DNA of 6,977 bases from an uncultured Veillonella sp. Its GTDB lineage: Bacteria > Bacillota > Negativicutes > Veillonellales > Veillonellaceae. The stretch is from contig CAJZEE010000096.1 of assembly GCA_915066865.1 (NCBI GenBank), forward strand, positions 1 to 6,977, given 5' to 3'. Positions 1 to 6,031 of this stretch are shown piece by piece. The position numbers and the translations under genes are program-made. Position 1 is the stretch's first letter. Every line of letters begins with the position of its first letter. The notes under the pieces are model-generated. The model worked only from the letters and a program-made list of their open reading frames with translations. It made no database searches and was not told the origin of the DNA.

Positions 1-33
1 ACACTCTCTCCCTACACGACGCTCTTCCGATCT
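1..33 (+). other. Illumina TruSeq read-1 adapter left on contig end (artefact)
   Basis: The first 33 bases match the universal Illumina read-1 adapter (ends GCTCTTCCGATCT) at 32 of 33 positions; the only difference is C instead of T at position 8. Genomic sequence begins at 34. The adapter is open in the frame of the following gene and adds the artificial residues TLSPYTTLFRS to its N-terminus, so automated gene calls would run into it. This is library contamination, not biology. Confidence 0.97.
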
Positions 34-258
34 TTACCAGTAGCATCTGCATTACAATTAGAAAAAGGATTTAAAATAACTTTATTATGCTCCATTGGAT
101 TTAGCTTACTTGCCATGATTATCGGACTTTTTGGATCCTACTTCCTTAACGTAGCACCTGGTGGCTTCGTGTCCCTAACGTCGGTAGGTATTTTACTGGT
201 AGTGTTAGTCATTAAAAATATTCGCACCATCATACGACGCTTTCAGTTTAGTAGATAA
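34..258 (+). CDS. Metal ABC transporter permease, ABC-3 (ZnuB/MntB) family, C-terminal fragment
   Basis: This is a 5'-truncated gene of which only the last 74 codons remain before the TAA stop. The peptide starts LPVASALQLEKGFK, resembling the cytoplasmic loop (LP.A.A..L...) that precedes the last helices of ABC-3 family permeases. Two hydrophobic segments follow (about fragment residues 15-39 and 44-61), with a YFLNVAPGG turn between them, then a basic tail (IRTIIRRFQFSR). The family forms the membrane channel for zinc, manganese or iron uptake, working with a substrate-binding lipoprotein and an ATPase whose genes would lie upstream. The metal cannot be read from this fragment, but a Fur-family regulator 230 bp downstream on the same strand fits zinc uptake (ZnuB). 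The true start lies outside the contig; residues encoded by 1-33 are adapter. Confidence 0.8.
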   Translation, partial: LPVASALQLEKGFKITLLCSIGFSLLAMIIGLFGSYFLNVAPGGFVSLTSVGILLVVLVIKNIRTIIRRFQFSR

Positions 259-295
259 GCTAAAACAATAATTTATATATTTAGGCATAAATATT

Positions 296-371
296 ATAGC
301 TAGTTAGAGTAATATAACTAGTTAGAGTCAAATAATACAGCTAGTAGATTAAAAAATATAACTAGTTAAAT
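296..371 (+). repeat. Four irregular CTAG-centred repeats in the permease-fur spacer
   Basis: Four related units lie at about 296-310, 314-328, 337-350 and 358-371. The first two are near identical (ATAGCTAGTTAGAGT and ATAACTAGTTAGAGT); the others keep RCTAGT. The CTAG cores start at 300, 318, 341 and 362, so spacings are 18, 23 and 21 bp, roughly two helical turns. Regular phasing of a rare tetranucleotide in front of a regulator could mark protein binding, but simple A+T-rich drift is not excluded. Confidence 0.45.
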
Positions 372-388
372 ATAAAAATATATCTAAC

Positions 389-408
389 CAAATGCGATAG
401 CATATTTG
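389..408. promoter_or_regulatory. Imperfect dyad (possible operator) upstream of the Fur-family gene
   Basis: CAAAT at 389-393 is mirrored by ATTTG at 404-408, and inside it ATGC at 392-395 is mirrored by GCAT at 400-403. The two arms differ by one inserted base, so it is an imperfect palindrome. It is about the size of a Fur-family site and lies about 80 bp before the start codon, but it does not match a consensus that I can name with confidence. Confidence 0.25.
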
Positions 409-437
409 ATATTCTATTAGCCATATAAGTCATTTAA

Positions 438-453
438 CTATACAGGTGTATAG
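438..453. promoter_or_regulatory. 16-bp palindrome, candidate autoregulatory operator of the Fur-family gene
   Basis: A perfect inverted repeat of 7 bp arms around a GG centre (CTATACA-GG-TGTATAG) ends 35 bp before the ATG at 489. Its size, A/T-rich arms and position fit a Fur/Zur/PerR-type operator acting on its own gene. I see no strong -35/-10 pair at normal spacing around it: TTGATA at 406-411 and TATAAG at 424-429 are only 12 bp apart. The promoter itself therefore remains unplaced. Confidence 0.5.
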
Positions 454-488
454 CATGTTTAGTATTAAAATAGAATCGAAAGAGAGCT

Positions 489-899
489 ATGAATACAACA
501 ACTTGGCCAGAAGGCATAAAAAAGACCAAACAGCGCGAAGCCATTTGGTCTGTATTAACAACTACAGATAAACCCATTACAGCCCTTGAAATCGCAGAAC
601 GCTTAGGTGACGGTAGCACTACTTGGATGTCTACTATCTACCGTACACTTGAACTATTAGAAACTAAGGGTATCGTTACACGTACCACGCTCATGGGTAG
701 TGATATGGCATATTATGAAATCACCCCTCATACACACCGCCACTATGCAGTATGTACGAGCTGTGGTGCGATGCTACCACTCCATACCTGCCCCGTCGTA
801 GAAATGCCTAAAGAACTCAGCGAAGCAGGATTTACTGTGACGGAACATCACTTAGAGATTGCTGGAATCTGTAGAAACTGTAAGAATAAAAATAAATAA
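489..899 (+). CDS. Fur-family metalloregulator (Zur candidate)
   Basis: This 136-residue cytoplasmic protein has the normal length for Fur-family repressors. Residues 9-70 form the winged-helix DNA-binding part, with the family-typical start KKTKQREAIWSVL and the recognition stretch STIYRTLELLETKGIV (48-63). Residues 74-136 form the dimerisation/metal part: the histidine motif HTHRHY (81-86), CTSC (89-92), HHLEI (120-124) and a second pair CRNC (128-131). Two CxxC pairs indicate a structural zinc site. The family represses metal-uptake or peroxide genes when its metal or oxidant state changes. The ABC-3 permease upstream favours a zinc sensor (Zur), but PerR or Fur roles cannot be excluded from sequence alone. 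The start has only a weak GAAAGAGAG ribosome site at 478-486. The palindrome at 438-453 suggests autoregulation, and a terminator follows within 5 bp of the stop. Confidence 0.9.
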   Translation: MNTTTWPEGIKKTKQREAIWSVLTTTDKPITALEIAERLGDGSTTWMSTIYRTLELLETKGIVTRTTLMGSDMAYYEITPHTHRHYAVCTSCGAMLPLHTCPVVEMPKELSEAGFTVTEHHLEIAGICRNCKNKNK

Positions 900-900
900 T

Positions 901-937
901 AAAAATGGCTCATCTGATTAGATGGGCCATTTGTTTT
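901..937. terminator. Bidirectional intrinsic terminator after the Fur-family gene
   Basis: Arms 903-915 and 920-932 form a 13-bp stem with one G-T wobble and a GATT loop. On the plus strand the T-rich tail TTTGTTTT follows; on the minus strand the tail is TTTTTATTATTTATT. It ends the Fur-family transcript and can also stop the converging oxidoreductase transcript, whose stop codon is at 1025-1027. Confidence 0.88.
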
Positions 938-1024
938 ACCGGGAAATCTACAAGAATATTAAATCTATAACATAAAACCTTTAGCTAACGATTCAACTAA
1001 TACCATAGCTAACTGTTTAACTAA

Positions 1025-1591
1025 TTATTTAGATAATTCTTTCAAACGTGTAATCACACGATCTGCATGTTCATGACAAGCAGCCTCCATAATTTTTACT
1101 TTCTCTGCATCTGGACGGCTAGCATAGGATACACCACCAGTGTAAATATATCCTTCATAGACTAAGCCACAAAGATTAGCCATTTGTTGGAAACGAGTAG
1201 TCATAGTCTCTACAGGATACATTTGAATACCACCTTCTACATACATATCTGCCGGTGCACCTGTTGTAAAGGAAAGCAATAACTTTTTGCCATGTAAGGC
1301 TTTTCCTGTAAATCCGTGAGACCAACCATGAACGAAGGTATCCTCCATCCATTTAGCCATAAGGCTTGGCATACTGTACCAGAAGATAGGAAATTGCAAT
1401 ACAATAATATCAGCGGCTTCCATTTTTGCCTGTTCTACTGACACATCAATTTTGAAATCGGGATATTCTTGATCAAGAAAATCAAAAGTTGCATTAGACA
1501 ACTTTACTTGAAGATCCTCTAAAATGATTTTGTTCGCAAAAGAATCACCTTGTAAATTTGTATGGCCAGAAACAATTAAGACGTTTTTCAT
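1025..1591 (-). CDS. Flavodoxin-fold NAD(P)H-dependent oxidoreductase (quinone reductase-like)
   Basis: The 188-residue protein belongs to the Flavodoxin_2 group (NQO, MdaB, KefF and YwrO relatives), cytoplasmic flavoproteins that move two electrons from NAD(P)H to quinones or similar acceptors. The N-terminus MKNVLIVSGHTNLQGDSFAN (1-20) has the beta-strand plus phosphate-loop pattern for FMN/FAD. QFPIFWYSMPSLMAKWMEDT (66-85) followed by HGWSHG (88-93) is the family hallmark that shapes the flavin pocket and dimer interface, and FTTGAP (108-113) is the next conserved flavin loop. The physiological acceptor cannot be inferred. The start is well supported by TAAGGAGA at 1598-1605, six bases upstream of ATG. 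It is probably a single-gene unit: a terminator at 1736-1770 separates it from dcuA, and the terminator at 901-937 lies downstream. Confidence 0.88.
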   Translation of the reverse strand: MKNVLIVSGHTNLQGDSFANKIILEDLQVKLSNATFDFLDQEYPDFKIDVSVEQAKMEAADIIVLQFPIFWYSMPSLMAKWMEDTFVHGWSHGFTGKALHGKKLLLSFTTGAPADMYVEGGIQMYPVETMTTRFQQMANLCGLVYEGYIYTGGVSYASRPDAEKVKIMEAACHEHADRVITRLKELSK

Positions 1592-1637
1592 TGTATATCT
1601 CCTTAATAAAATATCTTCGGAATATTCTTATATATCT

Positions 1638-1667
1638 AGTATATCTTAGTCTATAAAAATCCGCTAA
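1638..1667 (-). promoter_or_regulatory. Weak promoter candidate for the oxidoreductase gene
   Basis: On the minus strand TATACT (1638-1643) is a reasonable -10 box, with TTAGCG (1662-1667) 18 bp upstream as a poor -35 box (3 of 6 matches). It sits between the dcuA terminator and the ribosome site at 1598-1605, where a promoter is expected, but the region is so A+T-rich that chance matches are likely. Confidence 0.3.
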
Positions 1668-1735
1668 TCTATATACCATTATTCCCTGCGTTCCAAGATG
1701 GTAAAGGCTAATAGAAATCTCTACATACACGCAAG

Positions 1736-1770
1736 AAAAAGGACGTAACTTTAAAGGTTACGTCCTTTTA
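1736..1770 (-). terminator. Intrinsic terminator downstream of dcuA
   Basis: Perfect 13-bp arms (1737-1749 and 1757-1769, AAAAGGACGTAAC and its complement) enclose a 7-base loop. Read on the minus strand the stem ends in CCTTTTTCTT, a good U-tract. It lies about 110 bp after the dcuA stop codon and would insulate the oxidoreductase gene from read-through. Confidence 0.88.
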
Positions 1771-1878
1771 TAATAATACATTACTATATGTATCTATTAA
1801 CTCACGATTTATGTGTATTAACTCAATACGTGTTTCTACTAAAAACGATGTATACGAATTGTTTTTAACTTTCACCAG

Positions 1879-3219
1879 TTACAGCATCAACGGAGCCACT
1901 AAGAAACCGAGTGCTACGGAGATGGCAATAGCAAGTACGCCAGGTATGAAGAACGGATGGTTAAATACGAGTTTACCAATTCGCGTAGAGCCCGTATCGT
2001 CCATTTGTACAGCCCCCAAAAGTGTTGGATATGTAGGCAATACAAAGAGTGCAGATACAGCTGCAAAGGATGCGATAATAATATAAACGGATCCTGTATT
2101 CTCTGGTGTAATACCGAGAGCTAGAATTACAGCTGGTACCAAGGCTTGTGTAGTCGCTGCTTGACTATACAACAATGTACTTGCAAAGAAGAATGCTACC
2201 GCCAATAGGAACGGATATGCTGTTACCATGCTAGAAGCGAGCGCTTTGATTTCAGGGATATGACCTTTTACAAAGGTATCACCCAACCATGCTACGCCTA
2301 GTACACAGACACAAGCGGATAAGCCGGATTTGAATGTACTTGTATTAACAAGTTCTGCTGTATCAAGCTTACAGAAGAATGTGATAGCAGCCGCAATAAT
2401 CATCATAAAGCCGATGATAGCATCATTTCGACCAAAGATAACTGGTTTAATAATACCAATGTTTTTGGAAATTGCTGTTGCGTAGAATACGATACAAATG
2501 ATACCAATCAAGAAAATCAATACTGAAGTTTTTGCACCAGGTTTTAAGTGGAAATCAGTGCTTTTTTCACGAGGTGGCGCCACGTGACCTGCCGCCAAAC
2601 GTTCTTGATACACTGGATCAGAAGATAAATCATTATTCGCAAAGGTAGACATGATAAATGCCGTAATCATAACCCCTACAAATGTTGTGGAAATACAGAT
2701 GGCGAGCAATGTAGGATAGTTAACACCATATGGCTCAAGGAACCCACTCATAGCAACTACTGCTGCCGATACAGGACTCGCTGTGATACCAATTTGACTC
2801 GCTACAACGGCGATAGATAATGGCACAGATGGCTTAATATTTTCACTTTTCGCCACCTCTACGATTACTGGAATCATAGAGAATGCTGTATGACCAGTAC
2901 CCGCTAGAATAGTTAAGAAATACGTAACAGTTGGTGCTAAATAGTTGATATGCTTAGGATTTTTACGCAAAATACTTTCAGCAATGCGCACCAAATAATC
3001 AAGACCGCCGGCTAACTGTAAGGCACAGATGGCTGCGATAGCAGACATGATAATCAGAATTACATCCCATGGAATCTGTCCCGGAAACATCCCCATACCA
3101 AGGCTTAACAACACAACCCCAAGGCCGCCAGCGTAACCGATGCCCATGCCACCTAGGCGAACACCGAGGAAGATGGCACCAAATAAAATAATAACTTGCA
3201 TAATTACATAAATGTCCAT
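1879..3219 (-). CDS. dcuA: Anaerobic C4-dicarboxylate transporter, DcuA/DcuB family
   Basis: This 446-residue inner-membrane carrier exchanges or takes up C4-dicarboxylates (fumarate, malate, aspartate, succinate) under anaerobic conditions. It is hydrophobic along its whole length, with about 10-12 membrane segments and a short polar loop near residues 195-225. Family signatures include GVRLGGMGIGYAGGLGV near the N-terminus, QLAGGLDYLVRIAE, ILAGTGHTAFSMIPVI, GITASPVSAAVV, ACVCVLGVAWLGDTFV, FFFASTLLYSQAATTQAL and LPTYPTLLGAVQMDDTGSTR (394-413). The last blocks resemble E. coli DcuA more than DcuB as I recall them. An upstream in-frame ATG at 3252 would add 11 residues, but those codons run through the ribosome site AAAGGAGG (3227-3234), so the ATG at 3219, seven bases downstream of it, is the start. 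Flanking terminators on both sides suggest a monocistronic unit. In a succinate-pathway fermenter it would serve dicarboxylate exchange (inference). Confidence 0.94.
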   Translation of the reverse strand: MDIYVIMQVIILFGAIFLGVRLGGMGIGYAGGLGVVLLSLGMGMFPGQIPWDVILIIMSAIAAICALQLAGGLDYLVRIAESILRKNPKHINYLAPTVTYFLTILAGTGHTAFSMIPVIVEVAKSENIKPSVPLSIAVVASQIGITASPVSAAVVAMSGFLEPYGVNYPTLLAICISTTFVGVMITAFIMSTFANNDLSSDPVYQERLAAGHVAPPREKSTDFHLKPGAKTSVLIFLIGIICIVFYATAISKNIGIIKPVIFGRNDAIIGFMMIIAAAITFFCKLDTAELVNTSTFKSGLSACVCVLGVAWLGDTFVKGHIPEIKALASSMVTAYPFLLAVAFFFASTLLYSQAATTQALVPAVILALGITPENTGSVYIIIASFAAVSALFVLPTYPTLLGAVQMDDTGSTRIGKLVFNHPFFIPGVLAIAISVALGFLVAPLML

Positions 3220-3256
3220 ACGATGACCTCCTTTATACATATATAGTATCATAGAT

Positions 3257-3284
3257 ATGCTAAATAATCATCGAATTTTGGCAA
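3257..3284 (-). promoter_or_regulatory. Promoter candidate for dcuA
   Basis: On the minus strand TTGCCA (3279-3284, 5 of 6 to the -35 consensus) is followed after 16 bp by TAGCAT (3257-3262, 4 of 6 to the -10). It lies between the bioA terminator and the dcuA ribosome site, giving a leader of roughly 30 bases. Confidence 0.45.
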
Positions 3285-3305
3285 TGTATAGTCTATAGTT
3301 TAAAA

Positions 3306-3330
3306 TATAACGAAATTTCGATATGTTATA
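3306..3330. promoter_or_regulatory. Compound palindrome upstream of the dcuA promoter
   Basis: TATAAC (3306-3311) and GTTATA (3325-3330) are inverted, and between them CGAAATTTCG (3311-3320) is itself a perfect 10-bp palindrome. The site ends about 20 bp upstream of the candidate -35 box, a position suited to an activator. No regulator can be named from the sequence. Confidence 0.35.
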
Positions 3331-3331
3331 C

Positions 3332-3384
3332 AAAAAAACTACACCCCATTGTCTTAAACTACTAGCAAAAGACAATAGGTGTAG
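3332..3384 (-). terminator. Intrinsic terminator of the bioA transcript
   Basis: Arms 3369-3384 and 3339-3355 pair over 7 plus 8 bp (CTACACC and its complement, then ATTGTCTT and its complement) around a small internal bulge, with a 13-base loop. On the minus strand the stem is followed by seven T residues (3338-3332). It begins 23 bp past the bioA stop codon and separates the biotin genes from dcuA. Confidence 0.9.
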
Positions 3385-3406
3385 CTTTCCAATAATTAAT
3401 TTAGCA

Positions 3407-4795
3407 TTATAAAATAATTGGGCGCATATCTTCAAGTATCCCCTCTTCCTCAGTGGCACGTTGGATACTTTCACCCACAATACGAACCATGTCCTCTAAT
3501 TGTTCCACAGTGGATGCCAATGGAGGCATGAGGATAATCACGTCGCCAATAGGGCGGCAAATAAGACCTTGTTCACGGGCAAGGATTGCCACCTTAGCAC
3601 CTACCGCATCATTTGGGCGATACGCTTCATGGGTGGACACATCTTTTTCAAGTTCAATACCTACAATGAGGCCCCGCTGACGAACCTCTTTAACATGTTT
3701 CAAAGATTTAATAGGTTCTAGAGCCTTTGTGAAAGCGTCTACTTTAGCAGGCAATTGTTCAATTACCTTTTCATCACGGAATACTTTCAAAGAAGCCAAC
3801 GCAACGGCACAGGCCAATGCATTACCAGTATAGGAGTGACCATGATAGAATGTTTTCTTTTCTTCAAAGGTGCCGAGGAATGCATCGAATACGCGTTTTG
3901 TAGTCAATGTTGCCGCTAATGGAAGGTACCCACCAGTGATACCTTTGGATAAGGTCATAAAATCTGGAGATACCCCTTCATGTTCACAAGCAAAGAATTT
4001 GCCAGTTCGGCCAAAGCCAGTAGCTACTTCGTCAACGATGAGGAATACATCGTGTTGTTCTGTTAACTCACGAACCCGTTTCAAATAACCATGAGGCATT
4101 ACGAGCATGCCTGCCGCTGCTTGCACCAATGGTTCCATAACAAGAGCTGTGATTTCATCGCCTTCTTCGTTAAGGATGCGTTCCAATTCAGTCAACGACT
4201 CTTCAAAGGCTTTATCTCGATCTGCCAAATCTCTATATACACCAGGACTTGGCAATGTTAATGGTTTAAATAATAGATTATGGAATACTTGGTGGAATAA
4301 TTGAATACCACCTACGGATACGGTACCTAATGTATCCCCATGATAGCCTGCATTGAGGGCAATAAACTTAGTCTTTTTCGTTTGCCCTACTTGTTGACGG
4401 TATTGGTACGCCATTTTGATAGCCACTTCGATAGCCGTACTGCCATCATCAGAGAGAAATACTTTATCTAAGCCTTCTGGAGCAAGCTCTACAAGCTCTT
4501 TACACAATTGTGCAGACGGAGGGCTTACGAGGCCTAATAATGTGCTATGTGCGATTTTATCGATTTGATCCTTCAATGCTTGATTCAATACAGGATGGTT
4601 GTGACCATGAATATTAACCCACAACGAAGATACGCCATCGTAATACTTTTTACCGTTCTCATCGATGAGGTATACCCCCTCACCGCGTTCAATTACTACT
4701 GGTTCTTGTGCTAGCCAATCTTGCATTTGTGTAAATGGATGCCATACAAACTCGTGGTCCCATTGTGCTGCTTGTGAAAGCTGTTTCTCTGCCAT
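3407..4795 (-). CDS. bioA: Adenosylmethionine-8-amino-7-oxononanoate aminotransferase (DAPA synthase)
   Basis: BioA is a PLP enzyme that transfers an amino group from S-adenosylmethionine to 7-keto-8-aminopelargonate, giving 7,8-diaminopelargonate, the substrate of BioD. The 462-residue protein is a complete class-III aminotransferase, slightly longer than E. coli BioA (429). Visible motifs are HPFTQMQDW (19-27), the typical BioA N-terminal substrate motif; DDGSTAIEVAIKMAYQY (116-132), the phosphate-binding GST; NAGYHGDTLG (148-157), with the ring-stacking Tyr151; EPLVQAAAGM (221-230); DEVATGFGRTG (255-265), with the pyridine-binding Asp255; SKGITGGYLP (283-292), with Lys284 as the PLP Schiff-base lysine; HGHSYTGN (318-325); and CRPIGD (412-417), with the carboxylate-binding Arg413. 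The C-terminal about 15 residues (EEEGILEDMRPIIL) are an extension. The start at 4795 has GAGGTG five bases upstream. It lies 201 bp behind bioD on the same strand and is closed by the terminator at 3332-3384. Confidence 0.96.
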   Translation of the reverse strand: MAEKQLSQAAQWDHEFVWHPFTQMQDWLAQEPVVIERGEGVYLIDENGKKYYDGVSSLWVNIHGHNHPVLNQALKDQIDKIAHSTLLGLVSPPSAQLCKELVELAPEGLDKVFLSDDGSTAIEVAIKMAYQYRQQVGQTKKTKFIALNAGYHGDTLGTVSVGGIQLFHQVFHNLLFKPLTLPSPGVYRDLADRDKAFEESLTELERILNEEGDEITALVMEPLVQAAAGMLVMPHGYLKRVRELTEQHDVFLIVDEVATGFGRTGKFFACEHEGVSPDFMTLSKGITGGYLPLAATLTTKRVFDAFLGTFEEKKTFYHGHSYTGNALACAVALASLKVFRDEKVIEQLPAKVDAFTKALEPIKSLKHVKEVRQRGLIVGIELEKDVSTHEAYRPNDAVGAKVAILAREQGLICRPIGDVIILMPPLASTVEQLEDMVRIVGESIQRATEEEGILEDMRPIIL

Positions 4796-4816
4796 TTCGT
4801 CACCTCATACTTACTA

Positions 4817-4825
4817 AGTTTACAA
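4817..4825. promoter_or_regulatory. BirA-type half-site in the bioA leader
   Basis: AGTTTACAA lies just upstream of the bioA ribosome site (4801-4806). It is identical to the better half-site of the bioD operator at 5809-5817, and the match extends to 11 bases (TAAGTTTACAA). No second half-site is found at the matching distance, so it may be a weak or decayed operator, or chance in A+T-rich DNA. Confidence 0.35.
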
Positions 4826-4885
4826 ACTATAACTCTCTATCACATATACCTTATATAAACTAAATTAAGTTGCCCAATCTAAGGT

Positions 4886-4915
4886 ATGCTAAATTACAAA
4901 TTTAATACGTCTCAA
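4886..4915 (-). promoter_or_regulatory. Weak promoter candidate for bioA within the bioD-bioA spacer
   Basis: On the minus strand TTGAGA (4910-4915, 5 of 6) and TAGCAT (4886-4891, 4 of 6) are separated by 18 bp. The 201-bp spacer (4796-4996) is long for a tight operon and shows no convincing terminator, so bioA may be read both from bioD and from this site. Confidence 0.3.
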
Positions 4916-4996
4916 AATTACTGTTAATATGTACTCAATATCACTTCTAACATATATAAAATTGCTATAGCTAATATAAAATCAGCCAATTATTAT

Positions 4997-5749
4997 TTAT
5001 AGACCTAATACTGTGTTCCATAATTCCTTAGAATCAATAAAAGATCGAGCCCAACCAAGTTGAACCTTTTGAATATCCGGACCTTGGTATGGCGGCACTA
5101 CAGCTACTACAGGAACACCTGTGTAACGCTCCATATCTGCCACATTTGTTTTCAACAAAAACAGATCTACAGCTGTTGTATCATTTACGATAATAGCTTT
5201 CACCTCGATACCATGCAACTTAGCATATTCGCAAGTCAAAACGGCGCGATTAATAGATCCAAGACGACCATCTGCTACAACAATAGCTGGTAATTTGATA
5301 TCTTTCATAAAATCCGTGAAAGTTTTATCTCCATAGAGAGGGGTCGTGATACCGCCTGCACCTTCTACAAAGGTTATGTCATAGCGACTCACTACATCTA
5401 ATGTATGTTCTACAAGGCCATCATAGTCAATCTCGATACCAGCCAATTCCGCTGCAAGGCGAGGAGAGAAATCACCGGCTATAGCATAAGGATTCACTTC
5501 ATAACGACGAGATTCAGGAATACCTGCCGAGCGCATCAAATGTGTTGCATCTTTACTCTCAAGGCCAATATTATAATTATCCTCATCCATCGTCACACAT
5601 TCAGGGAAAGGAACTGCACTAGAAGACACAGGTTTCACCATACCAACAGCAAAGCCATCGTCTACAGCCATCGCCCCCAATAACCCTGTCACAAACGTCT
5701 TACCTACATCTGTATCTGTACCAATTATAGAAATACCTAACTGCTTCAT
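4997..5749 (-). CDS. bioD: ATP-dependent dethiobiotin synthetase
   Basis: BioD closes the ureido ring of biotin: 7,8-diaminopelargonate plus CO2 and ATP give dethiobiotin. The 250-residue cytoplasmic protein is close to the family length (about 225-245). The P-loop GTDTDVGKT spans 10-18, with Lys17 and Thr18. KPVSS (39-43) is the conserved substrate/Mg site, SPRLAAEL (95-102) the substrate loop, and VEGAGGITTPL (128-138) carries the Mg-binding Glu129. LGSINRAVLT (163-172) and the VND of 188-190 (adenine-recognition Asn189) complete the set. GAGAGGAG at 5756-5763, six bases upstream, supports the ATG at 5749. BioA, its substrate supplier, lies downstream on the same strand. A promoter (5827-5856) and BirA-like operator (5786-5817) precede it. 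Because the enzyme consumes CO2, a carbonic anhydrase gene upstream is suggestive, but that gene has its own promoter. Confidence 0.95.
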   Translation of the reverse strand: MKQLGISIIGTDTDVGKTFVTGLLGAMAVDDGFAVGMVKPVSSSAVPFPECVTMDEDNYNIGLESKDATHLMRSAGIPESRRYEVNPYAIAGDFSPRLAAELAGIEIDYDGLVEHTLDVVSRYDITFVEGAGGITTPLYGDKTFTDFMKDIKLPAIVVADGRLGSINRAVLTCEYAKLHGIEVKAIIVNDTTAVDLFLLKTNVADMERYTGVPVVAVVPPYQGPDIQKVQLGWARSFIDSKELWNTVLGL

Positions 5750-5785
5750 ACAAAGCTCCTCTCAAGCGAATACTTACTGCCGCAT

Positions 5786-5817
5786 AGGTTAACTAATTTA
5801 TATGATTAAGTTTACAA
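5786..5817. promoter_or_regulatory. BirA-like biotin operator upstream of bioD
   Basis: AGGTTAACT (5786-5794) and AGTTTACAA (5809-5817) form an imperfect inverted pair with a 14-bp A+T-rich spacer. The right half matches the E. coli bio operator half GGTTTACAA at 8 of 9 bases; the left half resembles the GTTAAC-type halves known from Gram-positive biotin operators. It begins about 10 bp past the candidate -10 box, so a bound biotinoyl-AMP-BirA dimer would block initiation. Confidence 0.6.
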
Positions 5818-5826
5818 TCTAATTAC

Positions 5827-5856
5827 AATATACAGCGAAAAGGAATATATAGTCAA
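5827..5856 (-). promoter_or_regulatory. Promoter candidate for bioD(-bioA)
   Basis: On the minus strand TTGACT (5851-5856, 5 of 6) and TATATT (5827-5832, 5 of 6) are 18 bp apart, the best sigma-70-type match in this spacer. The -35 box lies inside the left outer arm of the nested inverted repeat at 5847-6074, and the BirA-like operator follows immediately downstream. Confidence 0.6.
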
Positions 5857-5888
5857 CCTATTATTACTGTTCAAGTTTACGATGCTAT

Positions 5889-6031
5889 GACTCTATGGGT
5901 CCCGAATACATCGCTACATTTTAGCTAAAAAGCTGTGTCCCTAACCTCCGCGCTCCATAGTAAACTAAGTCGCACTTCGCTTAGGAACACAGCTTTTTAT
6001 AACATTATCGCAGTATTAGTCCCATAGAGTC
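5889..6031 (+). repeat. 143-bp structured element, copy A
   Basis: Copy A aligns without gaps to copy C (6154-6296, opposite strand); both are exactly 143 bp, with about 94 identical positions by hand count. Shared blocks by element position are ATGGG at 7-11, CCC at 13-15, TACATTT at 27-33, AAAAAG at 39-44, CTAACCTC at 53-60, CGCTCCA at 63-69, CTAAGTCGC at 77-85, TTAG at 93-96, CTTTTTATAAC at 105-115 and GTCCCAT.GAGTC at the end. The ends form a perfect 11-bp inverted repeat (5889-5899 with 6021-6031). It is not part of any gene and lies upstream of the bioD promoter. Confidence 0.85.
5927..5998. terminator. Terminator-like stem-loop inside copy A
   Basis: Arms 5927-5944 and 5981-5998 form an 18-bp stem with a single C/A mismatch (G-U on the minus-strand RNA) and a 36-base loop that is largely conserved in the other copy. 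A5 at one foot and T5 at the other would let it work as an intrinsic terminator on either strand. The large conserved loop is atypical for a plain terminator, so its function is open. Confidence 0.6.

Noticed and set aside
296..371. CRISPR array in the CTAG repeat region
   Set aside because: Units are only about 14 bp, diverge from each other, and the intervals are far too short for spacers; no cas gene is present.
1545..1730. Minus-strand 61-codon frame in front of the oxidoreductase gene
   Set aside because: It overlaps the well-supported oxidoreductase start in another frame, lacks a ribosome site, and translates the ribosome-binding and leader region of that gene.
1795..1825. Direct repeat TATTAACTCA at 1795-1804 and 1816-1825, and TAGCTAAC at 982-989 and 1006-1013
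   Set aside because: Short A+T-rich duplications in 3' untranslated stretches with no promoter or structural context; likely chance.
1811..2086. Plus-strand open frame of 91 codons
   Set aside because: It is antisense to the 3' end of dcuA, has no ribosome site, and its peptide shows no recognisable domain.
3268..3480. Minus-strand 70-codon frame between bioA and dcuA
   Set aside because: It overlaps the bioA 3' end in another frame and then runs through the bioA terminator; composition looks random.
4928..4992. Terminator between bioD and bioA
   Set aside because: Only short, bulged pairings (AATTG/CAATT around GCT/AGC) are found, with no stable stem plus U-tract, so co-transcription of bioA remains possible.
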